Origin: Granulicella paludicola
GTDB lineage: Bacteria > Acidobacteriota > Terriglobia > Terriglobales > Acidobacteriaceae
Direction of reading: 5' to 3'
Assembly: GCF_025685545.1 (NCBI RefSeq)
Contig: NZ_JAGSYC010000021.1
Location: forward strand, 186,001-250,000
DNA: 64,000 nt
Below the pieces are notes generated by a model. That model was given only the letters and a program-made list of their open reading frames with translations. It searched no databases and had not been told where the DNA came from. This document shows, piece after piece, positions 7,469 to 15,220 of the stretch (the stretch's first letter is position 1; each line of letters opens with the position of its first letter). The translations under genes and the position numbers were made by a program.

Positions 7469-9595
7469 ATGTCTCATCCCATGCCGTCATTCGGAAGCTT
7501 TGCGCTGTTGCTGGCGTTCGTCCTGTCCACTTACTGTCTCGTGATCGGAACCCTTTCGCTATGGGCGATCGCCAGAAAGCGGCAACTCGCCATCCCTGCG
7601 GATCTTCTTCGCGAAACAGCGCGGCGCGCAGGCCTCGCCAGCTTCGTCGCCGTCTTCGGCGCAGCCTTCGCCCTCATCTGGGCCTTCACCACCGACGACT
7701 TCTCCGTCGACTATGTCCTTCACCACTCCAGCAAAGCACTCTACTGGGGCTACAAGATCTCTACCCTTTGGTCCGGGCAGGAAGGTTCGTTGCTGCTCTG
7801 GAGCCTGTTGCTCAGCGGCTACGCCTTCGTGCTGCGCCTGCGTCACAAGAACGACGTCACCCTCTACGCCTACGCCTCTACAATCCTCGCCGGCATCCAG
7901 GTCTTCTTCCTCTCGCTGCTGGTCTTCAAGGTGCCTCCGTTTGCGCTGGTTCCCGGAGGCATCGCTCCGGCAGATGGATTCGGTCTAAACCCCCTGCTGC
8001 AATATCCCGAGATGGCGATCCACCCGCCAATGCTCTACCTCGGCTACGTCGGTTTCTCGGTCCCCTTTGCCTTCGCTCTTGGCGCTCTGATGATGCGCTA
8101 CCCCGGTGAGAAGTGGATCGCCATCACCCGCCGCTGGACCATGGTTACCTGGCTCTTCCTCACTTGCGGCATCATGCTCGGCATGCACTGGGCCTACGCC
8201 GTGCTGGGCTGGGGCGGCTACTGGGGTTGGGACCCCGTTGAAAACGCCTCGCTGATGCCCTGGCTCGGCGGCACCGCCTTCCTGCACTCCGTCATGATGC
8301 AGGAGAAGCGCGGCATGATGAAGCGCTGGAACGTGTGGCTCATCTTCGTCACCTTCATGCTCACGATCCTCGGCACGCTGCTCACTCGCTCCGGCCTTGT
8401 CAGCAGCGTCCACGCCTTTGCTGAAAGCGACATTGGCTCCTGGTTCACCACCTTCCTCGTGATCGTGGTCTGCATCTGCCTCTTCACCTTCTTCTTCCAT
8501 AACGAGCACCTGAAGAGTGAGAACCAGCTCGAATCCATCGTCAGCCGCGAGAGCTCCTTCCTCTTCAACAACCTCGTGCTGCTCGCAGCCTGCTTCACCG
8601 TGCTCTATGGCACGCTGCTGCCCGTATTGTCGGAGTTCTTCACCGGCTCGAAGATCACCGTCGTCGGCCCTTACTACAACAAGGTGATGGTCCCGATCGG
8701 CCTGTTCCTACTATTCCTCACCGGCGTTGGCCCGCTGCTGGCCTGGCGCGCGACCTCGCTTCGCACCATCCGCCGTAACTTCATCATCCCCTGCACTGCG
8801 GTCCTCGCGACAGCGCTCGGCCTGATGGCCTCGGGTGTTCGTCCGTGGAAAGACGACGACCCCACCGGCTCCATCTACGCTCTTGTCTGCTTCTCGCTCG
8901 GTGCAGGCGTCATCACGGCCATCACCTCCGAGTTCCTGCGCGGTGCGGGCGTCGTTCGCACCCAGACCGGCAAAAACCTCTTCGGTTCAGCGTTCCTGCT
9001 GACCCGCCGCAACACCCGCCGCTACGGCGGTTACATCATCCACTTCGGCATCGTGCTGCTCTTCATCGGTCTCGCGGGCGCGGCCTTCAATCAGTCGAAG
9101 GAACTGGAGATGGGCGATGGCGACAGCCTCGCTCTCAACGGCTACAAGATCGTCTGCCAGTCCTTCTCACAGGACTCCAACCCGCAGTACGACACTGACT
9201 TCGCCCTACTCGATGTCTTCCACAAGGGTCAGAAGATCACGCGCCTGACCCCCGAGCGCCGCGTCTACTTCCCTGACACCGACCACGCGCAGGTCTCAAC
9301 GATGGTTGCCATCCATTCCACGCTTGCGGCCGATCTCTACGTCGTATTCGAAGGTCGCAACGCCGACTCCGGTCGCCCTATCATCAAGGTCTTCCTGAAC
9401 CCGCTCGTGAACTGGATCTGGATCGGCGTACTGATCGTGATCCTGGGTACGGCACTCGCACTGGTGCCACCGCTGTTGCCCGCATCGAAGCGAGTCGAGG
9501 CTACATTGCCGTTGCCTTCGTCTAACTTTGCAGCAGGCCCAGGATCCGCGTACGCGTCGTCGGCACTCCCTGCCTCCGAGGTTCCGCGTGTATAA
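7469..9595 (+). CDS. ccmF: Cytochrome c heme lyase subunit CcmF
   Basis: A 708-residue multispanning membrane protein of the Ccm system I (CcmF/NrfE family), which attaches heme to apocytochrome c in the periplasm. The tryptophan-rich WWD heme-handling motif (GWGGYWGWDPVENASLMPWL) is at about 247-266, and conserved His-containing loops follow (for example the histidine in HPPMLYLG, about 185). Near the C-terminus a long periplasmic section (about 540-640) precedes a last membrane helix. RBS AAGGAAG lies about 12 nt before the ATG. It overlaps the next gene by 8 bp if ccmH starts at its GTG. Other ccm genes are not in the window. Confidence 0.95.
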   Translation: MSHPMPSFGSFALLLAFVLSTYCLVIGTLSLWAIARKRQLAIPADLLRETARRAGLASFVAVFGAAFALIWAFTTDDFSVDYVLHHSSKALYWGYKISTLWSGQEGSLLLWSLLLSGYAFVLRLRHKNDVTLYAYASTILAGIQVFFLSLLVFKVPPFALVPGGIAPADGFGLNPLLQYPEMAIHPPMLYLGYVGFSVPFAFALGALMMRYPGEKWIAITRRWTMVTWLFLTCGIMLGMHWAYAVLGWGGYWGWDPVENASLMPWLGGTAFLHSVMMQEKRGMMKRWNVWLIFVTFMLTILGTLLTRSGLVSSVHAFAESDIGSWFTTFLVIVVCICLFTFFFHNEHLKSENQLESIVSRESSFLFNNLVLLAACFTVLYGTLLPVLSEFFTGSKITVVGPYYNKVMVPIGLFLLFLTGVGPLLAWRATSLRTIRRNFIIPCTAVLATALGLMASGVRPWKDDDPTGSIYALVCFSLGAGVITAITSEFLRGAGVVRTQTGKNLFGSAFLLTRRNTRRYGGYIIHFGIVLLFIGLAGAAFNQSKELEMGDGDSLALNGYKIVCQSFSQDSNPQYDTDFALLDVFHKGQKITRLTPERRVYFPDTDHAQVSTMVAIHSTLAADLYVVFEGRNADSGRPIIKVFLNPLVNWIWIGVLIVILGTALALVPPLLPASKRVEATLPLPSSNFAAGPGSAYASSALPASEVPRV

Positions 9596-10064
9596 GCGTT
9601 CTCTCCATATCGTCGTTCTACTGGTCGCCGCATTCAGTATGCTGGGCGCGGGCGACCCGTCCACACGCTTCGATAAGATCGGCCACAAGCTGATGTGTAC
9701 CTGCGGCTGCTCCGAGATTCTGCTGGAGTGCAACCATGTCGGCTGCCCCAACTCTACCGGCCTCATCCAGGACCTTCACGCTCAAGTGGACAGCGGAGCG
9801 TCCGAGTCCGCAATCCTCACCTGGTTCGCGGACAAGAACGGAGCTGTAGTCCTCGCCGCTCCCCTCCGTGGTAATTTCTTCGACCAGACGACCTGGTACA
9901 TTCCGGGTCTCGTCCTCGTGCTCGGCATCGTCGGCATCTTGCTGCTCGTCCGCTACTGGAAGGGCCGCCTCGCCATCGCCGCTGCCGCCGCCCCGCCACC
10001 TCCGCCACACACGGCAGCGGAAGACGCACTCCGGGATCAGATACGCCGCGACACCCAGTACTAG
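9588..10064 (+). CDS. ccmH: Cytochrome c biogenesis protein CcmH-like
   Basis: I place the start at GTG 9588, overlapping the ccmF stop by 8 bp, because this puts a positively charged signal sequence (YKRSLHIVVLLVAAFSMLGA) at the N-terminus; an ATG at 9528 would add an unlikely Arg-rich leader. The protein (158 residues) has the CcmH Cys motif as LMCTCGCSEILLECN, followed by more cysteines (VGCP), an alpha-helical part ending ILTWFADKNG, a membrane helix (about 105-127) and a Pro/Ala-rich tail. CcmH reduces the apocytochrome CxxCH thiols before heme attachment. The motif CTCGC differs from the proteobacterial LRCxxCQ. Confidence 0.88.
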   Translation: MYKRSLHIVVLLVAAFSMLGAGDPSTRFDKIGHKLMCTCGCSEILLECNHVGCPNSTGLIQDLHAQVDSGASESAILTWFADKNGAVVLAAPLRGNFFDQTTWYIPGLVLVLGIVGILLLVRYWKGRLAIAAAAAPPPPPHTAAEDALRDQIRRDTQY

Positions 10065-10085
10065 ATAGCGAGAAGCCAGAAGTGA

Positions 10086-10113
10086 CGAAGGCCGCCCTCA
10101 AAGGCGGCCTTCG
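10086..10113 (+). terminator. Bidirectional intrinsic terminator
   Basis: CGAAGGCCGCC and GGCGGCCTTCG form an 11-bp perfect stem with a 6-nt loop, followed on the plus strand by CTTTT. It serves ccmH and may also stop the convergent gene ending at 10150. Confidence 0.85.
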
Positions 10114-10149
10114 CTTTTCCCACGTCTCACTCTCGTATTCTCACTGCCC

Positions 10150-11046
10150 TTAAGATTTCCCTGCCATATCCTTGATCGCCTTTTCGGCTGCCTTCTTGTC
10201 CTTCGGAACGGGATCGAGTGTAAGGGTCTTCTTGTACTCGGTCAGGGCCTGGTCGAGCTTGCCGAGTTTCCGGGCCACTTCAGCCAGCGCGAAATGCGCG
10301 TTCGGATCGTCAGGGGCGTGGTCGACGGCATCCGTAGCACGCAGGAAAGCACCGCGAAAGTTGTTATCCGCCATGTAGAAGCCATACACACCCAGGTCTT
10401 CCGATACGCGATCCGCCTCCGTCTGCACCACCACCGGCGGCAGCTTCTTGCGTGGCTTCTTGATCACCGTATCGTCGTCGGCGAGCGGCCCCTTGGTGTT
10501 CGGATCGTCGGGCAGGCCAGAGAGCCCGCTGTCGCTGCTCGAGGACGAGCTGCTGGAAGAACTGCTCGATGAGCTTGACGAATCACCCGAGCTGCCCGCA
10601 TCCTTCAACGGACTCTTCTCATCCTTGTCGCTCAACGGAGCGCTGCTCTCACCGGGAAACGGGAACGCCTTGGAGGGATCGTTCGCACCCGCAGGAGCTG
10701 GAGCGTTTGTCTGTTGACCGGAATTCGGCTTCGTGGCATCGCCAGGCGTCTCTCCCGGGAACGGAAAATCCTTCGCCGGGTCTGCCGTCTGACCGGGGGT
10801 CACCTGCTTGCGATCCGCAGGCGAGAAACCAGCATCGGGATCCCCACAATTAGGAACCAGTACCTGCTTACCGTTCGCATCGGGCATGTAGCAGTCGCCC
10901 GTGCGCTTCGATGCAGGGCTCTGCCCGTTCGTCGAGGATGCGGGCTGCTGTGGTGTCGGCGCGTCCGTCTGCGCAACAGCCGCAGCTGTCCATCCCATCG
11001 CTCCTGCCACCACCGCCAACCGCATCGCTGTCTGTACTCGCTTCAT
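10150..11046 (-). CDS. Exported TPR protein with a poly-serine linker
   Basis: 298 residues from ATG 11046 (a GTG two codons earlier is possible). A signal peptide (MKRVQTAMRLAVVAGAMGWTAAAVAQ) is followed by a long disordered region rich in Pro, Ser, Asp, Gly, with DPSKAFPFPGE-type motifs seen twice (about 93-100 and 127-135), and a run of about 16 serines. The C-terminal ~90 residues contain TPR-like helices (ADNNFRGAFLRATDAV, NAHFALAEVARKLGKLDQAL). A plausible role is scaffolding in the periplasm or outer membrane; no enzymatic motif is seen. No Shine-Dalgarno sequence is obvious. The serine run uses mixed codons, so it is not a simple slippage product. Confidence 0.7.
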   Translation of the reverse strand: MKRVQTAMRLAVVAGAMGWTAAAVAQTDAPTPQQPASSTNGQSPASKRTGDCYMPDANGKQVLVPNCGDPDAGFSPADRKQVTPGQTADPAKDFPFPGETPGDATKPNSGQQTNAPAPAGANDPSKAFPFPGESSAPLSDKDEKSPLKDAGSSGDSSSSSSSSSSSSSSSSDSGLSGLPDDPNTKGPLADDDTVIKKPRKKLPPVVVQTEADRVSEDLGVYGFYMADNNFRGAFLRATDAVDHAPDDPNAHFALAEVARKLGKLDQALTEYKKTLTLDPVPKDKKAAEKAIKDMAGKS

Positions 11047-11097
11047 ATTCACTATTAGACGATAAAGCTGGGTAGATGGAGTAGTGCCCCTCCTTGC

Positions 11098-11232
11098 TTT
11101 GTCCCTCCTGCAGGGGATCTTCTTCTTTCATGCGAGCGGGAGATCTTTTTATTTGTCCTTTCCGCAGGGGACCTTGTGTTTCATGCGAGCGGTAGACTTC
11201 TTATTTTTCATTCCCGCAGGGAATCTGCTTCT
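11098..11232. repeat. 54-bp degenerate tandem repeat, about 2.5 copies
   Basis: Copies begin near 11098, 11152 and 11206. Each carries a (T)TTGTCC/TTCATTCC...GCAGGGGA core; the first two also share TTTCATGCGAGCGG. The third copy is cut short and its 11208-11232 part is identical over 25 bp to 15165-15189. It fills most of the 269-bp gap between the divergent TPR and SET genes. Confidence 0.7.
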
Positions 11233-11302
11233 GCACTTTGCACCCCCCACGCAAATCTCTACTCCCTCCCCCTACTCCCTGCTTCCTACTCCGTGCTCTT
11301 GC

Positions 11303-11308
11303 TATACT
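11303..11308 (+). promoter_or_regulatory. Extended -10 box for the SET gene, leaderless start
   Basis: TGCTATACT (extended -10, hexamer 11303-11308) lies 7 nt before the ATG at 11316, so transcription is expected to begin at or within a base of the start codon. No Shine-Dalgarno sequence is present. Confidence 0.5.
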
Positions 11309-11315
11309 CCGGCCA

Positions 11316-11819
11316 ATGGCCTCCACTTCCCGCTCGCCCCGTCTTCTTGTCCGTTCGTCCTCCATCCATGCCGCGGGCTGCGTTACGCTCGACCCGATCA
11401 GGAAGGGTAAGCGGTTTGCCGAGTACGATGGCGCGCGCATCAGCAAGGAGCTGGCCGACGAACGCTACGCAGACCGGTTTGTAACGTACCTCTTCGGCTT
11501 CGGTGACAAGGGCGAGGTCATCGACGGCTTCGGCACCGCCATGTTCCTCAACCACTCCTGCGATCCAAACTGCGAGACCGAGGATATTGGCGGACGCATC
11601 TACATCCGCGCCATCCGCAACATCGCTGCGGGTGAGGAGCTGGTCTACGAATACAACCTGTGGGACTCGGACGATCCGACCGCCGACTGCTACTGCGGCG
11701 CTCCGCAGTGCCGGGGAACAATGTTCTCGGAAGAAGAGGTCAAGCGTCAGGCCAGACGCGCTGCCCGCAAAGCCGGCAGCGCGGCAAGGAAGAAACCACC
11801 ACAAACCGTCGTAAAATAA
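11316..11819 (+). CDS. SET-domain protein with post-SET zinc motif (putative lysine methyltransferase)
   Basis: 167 residues from ATG 11316; an upstream in-frame ATG (11238) lies in repeat DNA and would add a low-complexity leader. SET motifs: FLNHSCDPNC (Asn79-His80, Cys82), the catalytic-tyrosine segment GEELVYEYN (Tyr111/Tyr113) and a post-SET cluster CYCGAPQCRG (Cys125, Cys127, Cys132) that with Cys82 can bind zinc. These SAM-dependent enzymes methylate lysines; bacterial targets are largely unknown. The last 25 residues are Arg/Lys/Ala-rich, like a nucleic-acid-binding tail. It is followed after 7 bp by a small Cys-pair protein, so the two are probably one operon. Confidence 0.85.
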   Translation: MASTSRSPRLLVRSSSIHAAGCVTLDPIRKGKRFAEYDGARISKELADERYADRFVTYLFGFGDKGEVIDGFGTAMFLNHSCDPNCETEDIGGRIYIRAIRNIAAGEELVYEYNLWDSDDPTADCYCGAPQCRGTMFSEEEVKRQARRAARKAGSAARKKPPQTVVK

Positions 11820-11826
11820 AAGCCCT

Positions 11827-12048
11827 ATGCCGTTCCCAATCAAAACCTGTGTCGCCTGTGAAGAAGAGTTCGAACTGAAGCCCGACAAGCCCGGCTACGC
11901 CAACCGTTGTCCCGAGTGCAGCGCTCCCGACGCCGAAACCTCCGGCCCATCCGACCTTATGGGGTCGCTCGACGCTAAATCCAAGCGCGAGGCTAACGAA
12001 GCTCGCCGCGATGCCATGCGCAACATGCTCTATCGCAAAGACAGCTAA
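11827..12048 (+). CDS. Small zinc-ribbon-like protein
   Basis: 73 residues. Two Cys pairs, CVAC (8-11) and CPEC (28-31), with a spacing typical of a zinc ribbon, then a charged, probably helical tail (DAKSKREANEARRDAMRNML). No family assignment is certain. It starts 7 bp after the SET gene stop and is followed by a strong terminator, so it is the last gene of that unit. It could be a substrate, cofactor-binding partner or nucleic-acid-binding partner of the SET protein (inference). Confidence 0.65.
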   Translation: MPFPIKTCVACEEEFELKPDKPGYANRCPECSAPDAETSGPSDLMGSLDAKSKREANEARRDAMRNMLYRKDS

Positions 12049-12065
12049 CCTATTGCCAGACCCAA

Positions 12066-12104
12066 GAAAGCCCGGCCTTGAGGAGTCCTCAAAGCCGGGC
12101 TTTC
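12066..12104 (+). terminator. Intrinsic terminator of the SET operon
   Basis: A long stem: GAAAGCCCGGC (12066-12076) pairs with GCCGGGCTTTC (12094-12104), extended inwards by TTGAGGA/TCCTCAA. Confidence 0.85.
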
Positions 12105-12141
12105 GTGTCATTGTTACCGTGCGCTTAGACCAGCGAAGGTC

Positions 12142-12291
12142 CTAGCGGCAATGACGGTGATGGTGGCTGTACCAGCAATGACGGTGGTGGTTGTCGTGGG
12201 GTCCAACGCGGACTACAACCTGAGCGCTCGCCGCAGGTACCAGCGGTGCCAGGAACAGGATTGCGAAGAGGCTGAGAATTAGCTTTTTCAT
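12142..12291 (-). CDS. Small exported His-rich peptide
   Basis: A 49-residue product from ATG 12291: a textbook signal peptide (MKKLILSLFAILFLAPLVPAASA) followed by a mature part of about 26 residues with eight His, two Cys and an Arg (DNHHRHCWYSHHHRHCR). A longer in-frame start at 12375 would bury the signal peptide and is unlikely. The composition suggests metal binding (Cu, Ni or Zn) in the periplasm, but no family is recognised. The gene is divergent from dnaX, with about 108 bp between start codons. Confidence 0.6.
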   Translation of the reverse strand: MKKLILSLFAILFLAPLVPAASAQVVVRVGPHDNHHRHCWYSHHHRHCR

Positions 12292-12385
12292 AATCAGGTA
12301 GATGCGTGTATCTCGGCTGGGGTTGTGAAGGTTGTGCATACGGTCAAACCTATTTTCCTGATACGCCTCCCACAAGCGCGAGAGC

Positions 12386-12391
12386 TACAAT
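12386..12391 (+). promoter_or_regulatory. -10 box of dnaX, leaderless start
   Basis: TACAAT lies 8 nt before the ATG at 12400, with no Shine-Dalgarno sequence. It fixes the dnaX start at 12400 rather than the in-frame ATG at 12325. Confidence 0.45.
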
Positions 12392-12399
12392 CGTTCTCG

Positions 12400-14505
12400 A
12401 TGGCCGCCTATCAAGTTCTCGCCCGTAAGTACCGCCCGCAGCTCTTCAGCGACGTCATCGGGCAGGACCACGTCACCCGCACCCTGATGAACGCCCTGTC
12501 GCAGGGACGTATCGCGCATGGATATATCTTCAGCGGCCACCGCGGTATCGGCAAGACGACCATCGCCCGCATCCTCGCCAGCGCTCTCAACTGCCGCAGC
12601 GAAATCGGCTCGGCCATCCGCCCCACCCCCGAGCCCTGCAATGCCTGCGAGAGCTGCCTCGAAATCCGCCAGGGCAACGCCACCGACGTCATCGAGATCG
12701 ACGCCGCCACGAATCGCGGCATCGACGAGATCCGCGAGCTGCGCGACGCGGCCCGCTACCGCCCCAGCCGCGACAAGTACAAGATCTACATCCTCGACGA
12801 AGCCCACCAGATCACAGACGCAGCCTTCAATGCGCTGCTCAAGACACTGGAGGAACCACCCGACCACATCGTATTCATGATGGCGACCACGCAGCCTGAA
12901 GACATTCCACAGACCATCCGCTCGCGCTGCCAGCACTTCAGCTTCCACGCCGTCAAGCTCGACGACATCATGGGCCAGCTGCGCACCATCGCCACGGCAG
13001 AAGACATCCACGCCGACGACGCGACGCTCTCTCTGCTCGCCGAAGCAGGCGACGGCTCCATGCGCGACGCCCTCTCCATCATGGACCAGGCGATCGCCTC
13101 TGCGCCCGTCGTCGACGGCCGTCCTCTGCTCGAAACTGGGCAGGTACGCGAGCTCATGGGCACAGTCTCGAACGTTGTCTACGAGCAGGTGATGGAAGCC
13201 GTCCACGCCAATAACTCCGCCGACGTCCTCGCCGTCGTGGGTCGCCTCCTCGATGCAGGCAACGGTGCCCCCCAACTCGCGCGCCAGTTCGTGCGTTATC
13301 TCCGCAACTGCGTGGTCGCAAAGATCACAGGCCTCACCCCGGAAACACCCGCCACCGGCATCGCCGCCGACCTCCTGCAGATCTCCCCCGAAGAGCGCAA
13401 CCGCGCCGCGCGCACCGCTGCACTCTTCACCGAAGAAGAACTCTCGCGCTTCCTTTCCATCGTCCTGCGTACATTCGACGAGCTCGGCTATCGGCAGGAG
13501 CAGCGCTTCCATCTCGAACTCGGCCTGCTGAAGCTGGTCCACGTCCAGCGCCTCGTCCCCATCGAAGAACTGCTGTCGCAGCTCGGAGCCAAGCCAGCCA
13601 AGACACCGACGACAACGCCCTCGGCCATCTCTGCTCCCCGCAACACCTCCCTCGGCGACGGCGCCTCCTCCTCCTTGCGCAGCACATCTACCACTGCCGC
13701 TTCCGCCCCTTCGCCAACTCCCACTTTGTCCGCTCCAACGCCCTCTGCGTCTGCGGCATGGAACAGCACCGCGGCTCCATCCATCGCTCCCATGGCCGCC
13801 GCGACTGCGCCCAAGCCAGTCACTGCAGGGTCGATGGCCCTCGCGCCAGAGCCGAAGAAGCAGTCTGTCTCCAACGAAGGTCCGCAGCTCGTGGTGTCCG
13901 CACCCACAAAAGAAGTCGCTGCAAAGATTGATACCCCAGCCGTCATCGAGCAACTGCCCGTTGCGACCGCTGAGATAGCACCAGCGTTCACAACAGTTCT
14001 GCCCGACGTAAAAGCTGTCGAAGCTCCGGCGACCTTTGCTCCCACGATCACGTCATTCGAGCGAGCAACTGAACCCGCACAAACCTCCCCGAAGCCCAAC
14101 GATTCCGACAACGGCCTCGATCTCGAAGCACTGCAGCACACTCTCGCCCGCGCACTCGCCGAAGTAAAAGGTCAGACCTCCGCCTCCGAACAGATCGAAG
14201 ACGCTGAATTCTCCCTCAACGGCGACACCCTCACCATCCAGACCACGCTCTCGAAGACGATGCTGCCCGTCCTCATCAACGCCGAAGCCGACCGCATCCT
14301 CAAGGCTTCCCTGCGCACAGCCAACGTCGGCAACCTCAAGCTCCAGCTGCTCCCCGGAGTTCCTGCAGCCGCAAAGGCCAAGTCCAAACCCCGCGCCGCC
14401 GGCAGCGGCTCAGCCGCCGAGCTCGCCCAGAAACATCCGCTCGTGCAGCAAGCCATGGATCTCTTCTCGGCCGAGATCAGCAACATCATCGACCTCCGCG
14501 ACTAA
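12400..14505 (+). CDS. dnaX: DNA polymerase III subunits gamma/tau
   Basis: 701 residues from ATG 12400 (MAAYQVLARKYRP, the canonical DnaX opening). The clamp-loader ATPase shows Walker A GHRGIGKT (46-53), a zinc-binding cysteine set ending CNACESC, Walker B ILDEAH and the SRC motif in TIRSRCQHF. Residues about 390-600 are a Pro/Ala/Thr-rich linker and the end is a tau-type C-terminal domain. Whether a short gamma form is made cannot be told: no obvious A-rich slippage run is seen. It loads the sliding clamp and couples polymerase to helicase. recR follows after 38 bp. Confidence 0.96.
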   Translation: MAAYQVLARKYRPQLFSDVIGQDHVTRTLMNALSQGRIAHGYIFSGHRGIGKTTIARILASALNCRSEIGSAIRPTPEPCNACESCLEIRQGNATDVIEIDAATNRGIDEIRELRDAARYRPSRDKYKIYILDEAHQITDAAFNALLKTLEEPPDHIVFMMATTQPEDIPQTIRSRCQHFSFHAVKLDDIMGQLRTIATAEDIHADDATLSLLAEAGDGSMRDALSIMDQAIASAPVVDGRPLLETGQVRELMGTVSNVVYEQVMEAVHANNSADVLAVVGRLLDAGNGAPQLARQFVRYLRNCVVAKITGLTPETPATGIAADLLQISPEERNRAARTAALFTEEELSRFLSIVLRTFDELGYRQEQRFHLELGLLKLVHVQRLVPIEELLSQLGAKPAKTPTTTPSAISAPRNTSLGDGASSSLRSTSTTAASAPSPTPTLSAPTPSASAAWNSTAAPSIAPMAAATAPKPVTAGSMALAPEPKKQSVSNEGPQLVVSAPTKEVAAKIDTPAVIEQLPVATAEIAPAFTTVLPDVKAVEAPATFAPTITSFERATEPAQTSPKPNDSDNGLDLEALQHTLARALAEVKGQTSASEQIEDAEFSLNGDTLTIQTTLSKTMLPVLINAEADRILKASLRTANVGNLKLQLLPGVPAAAKAKSKPRAAGSGSAAELAQKHPLVQQAMDLFSAEISNIIDLRD

Positions 14506-14543
14506 ACCTGTTCCCTACTCTCTATCCCTACTGCCTGCCTCTT

Positions 14544-15146
14544 ATGTCCACTCGCTTCGCCGAACCCATGGCACGGCTCATCGACGAGCTCCGCAAGCTG
14601 CCCGGTGTCGGCACAAAGACCGCGCAGCGCTATGCCTTCCACATCCTGCGCTCCTCCGACGTCGACGCCGCTGCACTCTCCGCCTCCATCCTCAGCCTGC
14701 GCCAGCACCTCCACCTCTGCTCGCTCTGCAACAACATCACCGACGTCGATCCCTGCACCTACTGTTCCAACCCAACGCGCAACCAGCATGTGATCTGCGT
14801 CGTCGAAGAGCCAACGAACATCGCCTCGGTAGAAAAGACCCGCAGCTACAACGGCGTCTATCACGTGCTCCACGGCACGCTCTCGCCCGTGAACGGCGTC
14901 GGCCCGGAACAATTGCGGCTCAACAACCTGTGGCCGCGCCTCCAGAACGCTGAAGAGCTCATCCTCGCCGACTCCCCCACCGTCGAAGGCGAAGCGACAG
15001 CCCGCTATCTGGCCGACGAGGTCCACAAGTTGAATCCTGCATTAAAAGTCACCCGCATCGCCACAGGAGTGCCCGCGGGCAGCGATATTGAATATGCAGA
15101 CGAAGTTACGATGACCCGCGCGATGGAAGGCCGGCGACCCCTCTAA
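14544..15146 (+). CDS. recR: Recombination mediator protein RecR
   Basis: 200 residues, full length. The N-terminal helix-hairpin-helix (LRKLPGVGTKTAQRYAFHIL), the four-Cys zinc finger (CSLCNNITDVDPCTYC) and the Toprim domain (ICVVEEPTNIASVE...) are in order. RecR with RecO/RecF loads RecA at gaps. It follows dnaX on the same strand, as in many bacteria, but the small gene ybaB/ebfC that usually lies between them is absent here. No strong Shine-Dalgarno sequence precedes the ATG; translation may depend on read-through from dnaX. Confidence 0.96.
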   Translation: MSTRFAEPMARLIDELRKLPGVGTKTAQRYAFHILRSSDVDAAALSASILSLRQHLHLCSLCNNITDVDPCTYCSNPTRNQHVICVVEEPTNIASVEKTRSYNGVYHVLHGTLSPVNGVGPEQLRLNNLWPRLQNAEELILADSPTVEGEATARYLADEVHKLNPALKVTRIATGVPAGSDIEYADEVTMTRAMEGRRPL

Positions 15147-15164
15147 GTTCGCTCTTCTGGCTTG

Positions 15165-15189
15165 TCATTCCCGCAGGGAATCTGCTTCT
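15165..15189. repeat. Single copy of a dispersed intergenic repeat
   Basis: 25 bp identical to 11208-11232 (core CCCGCAGGGAATCTGC), located in the 74-bp gap between recR and the phosphoesterase gene. CCCGCAGGG contains a short palindrome. Confidence 0.65.
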
Positions 15190-15220
15190 TACATATCACC
15201 TCGATCACCCACGGAGCGCT

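Noticed and set aside
12385..13953. 522-codon open frame on the minus strand
   Set aside because: Antisense to dnaX, which has clear clamp-loader motifs; the shadow product is Gly/Asp/Val-rich without motifs.
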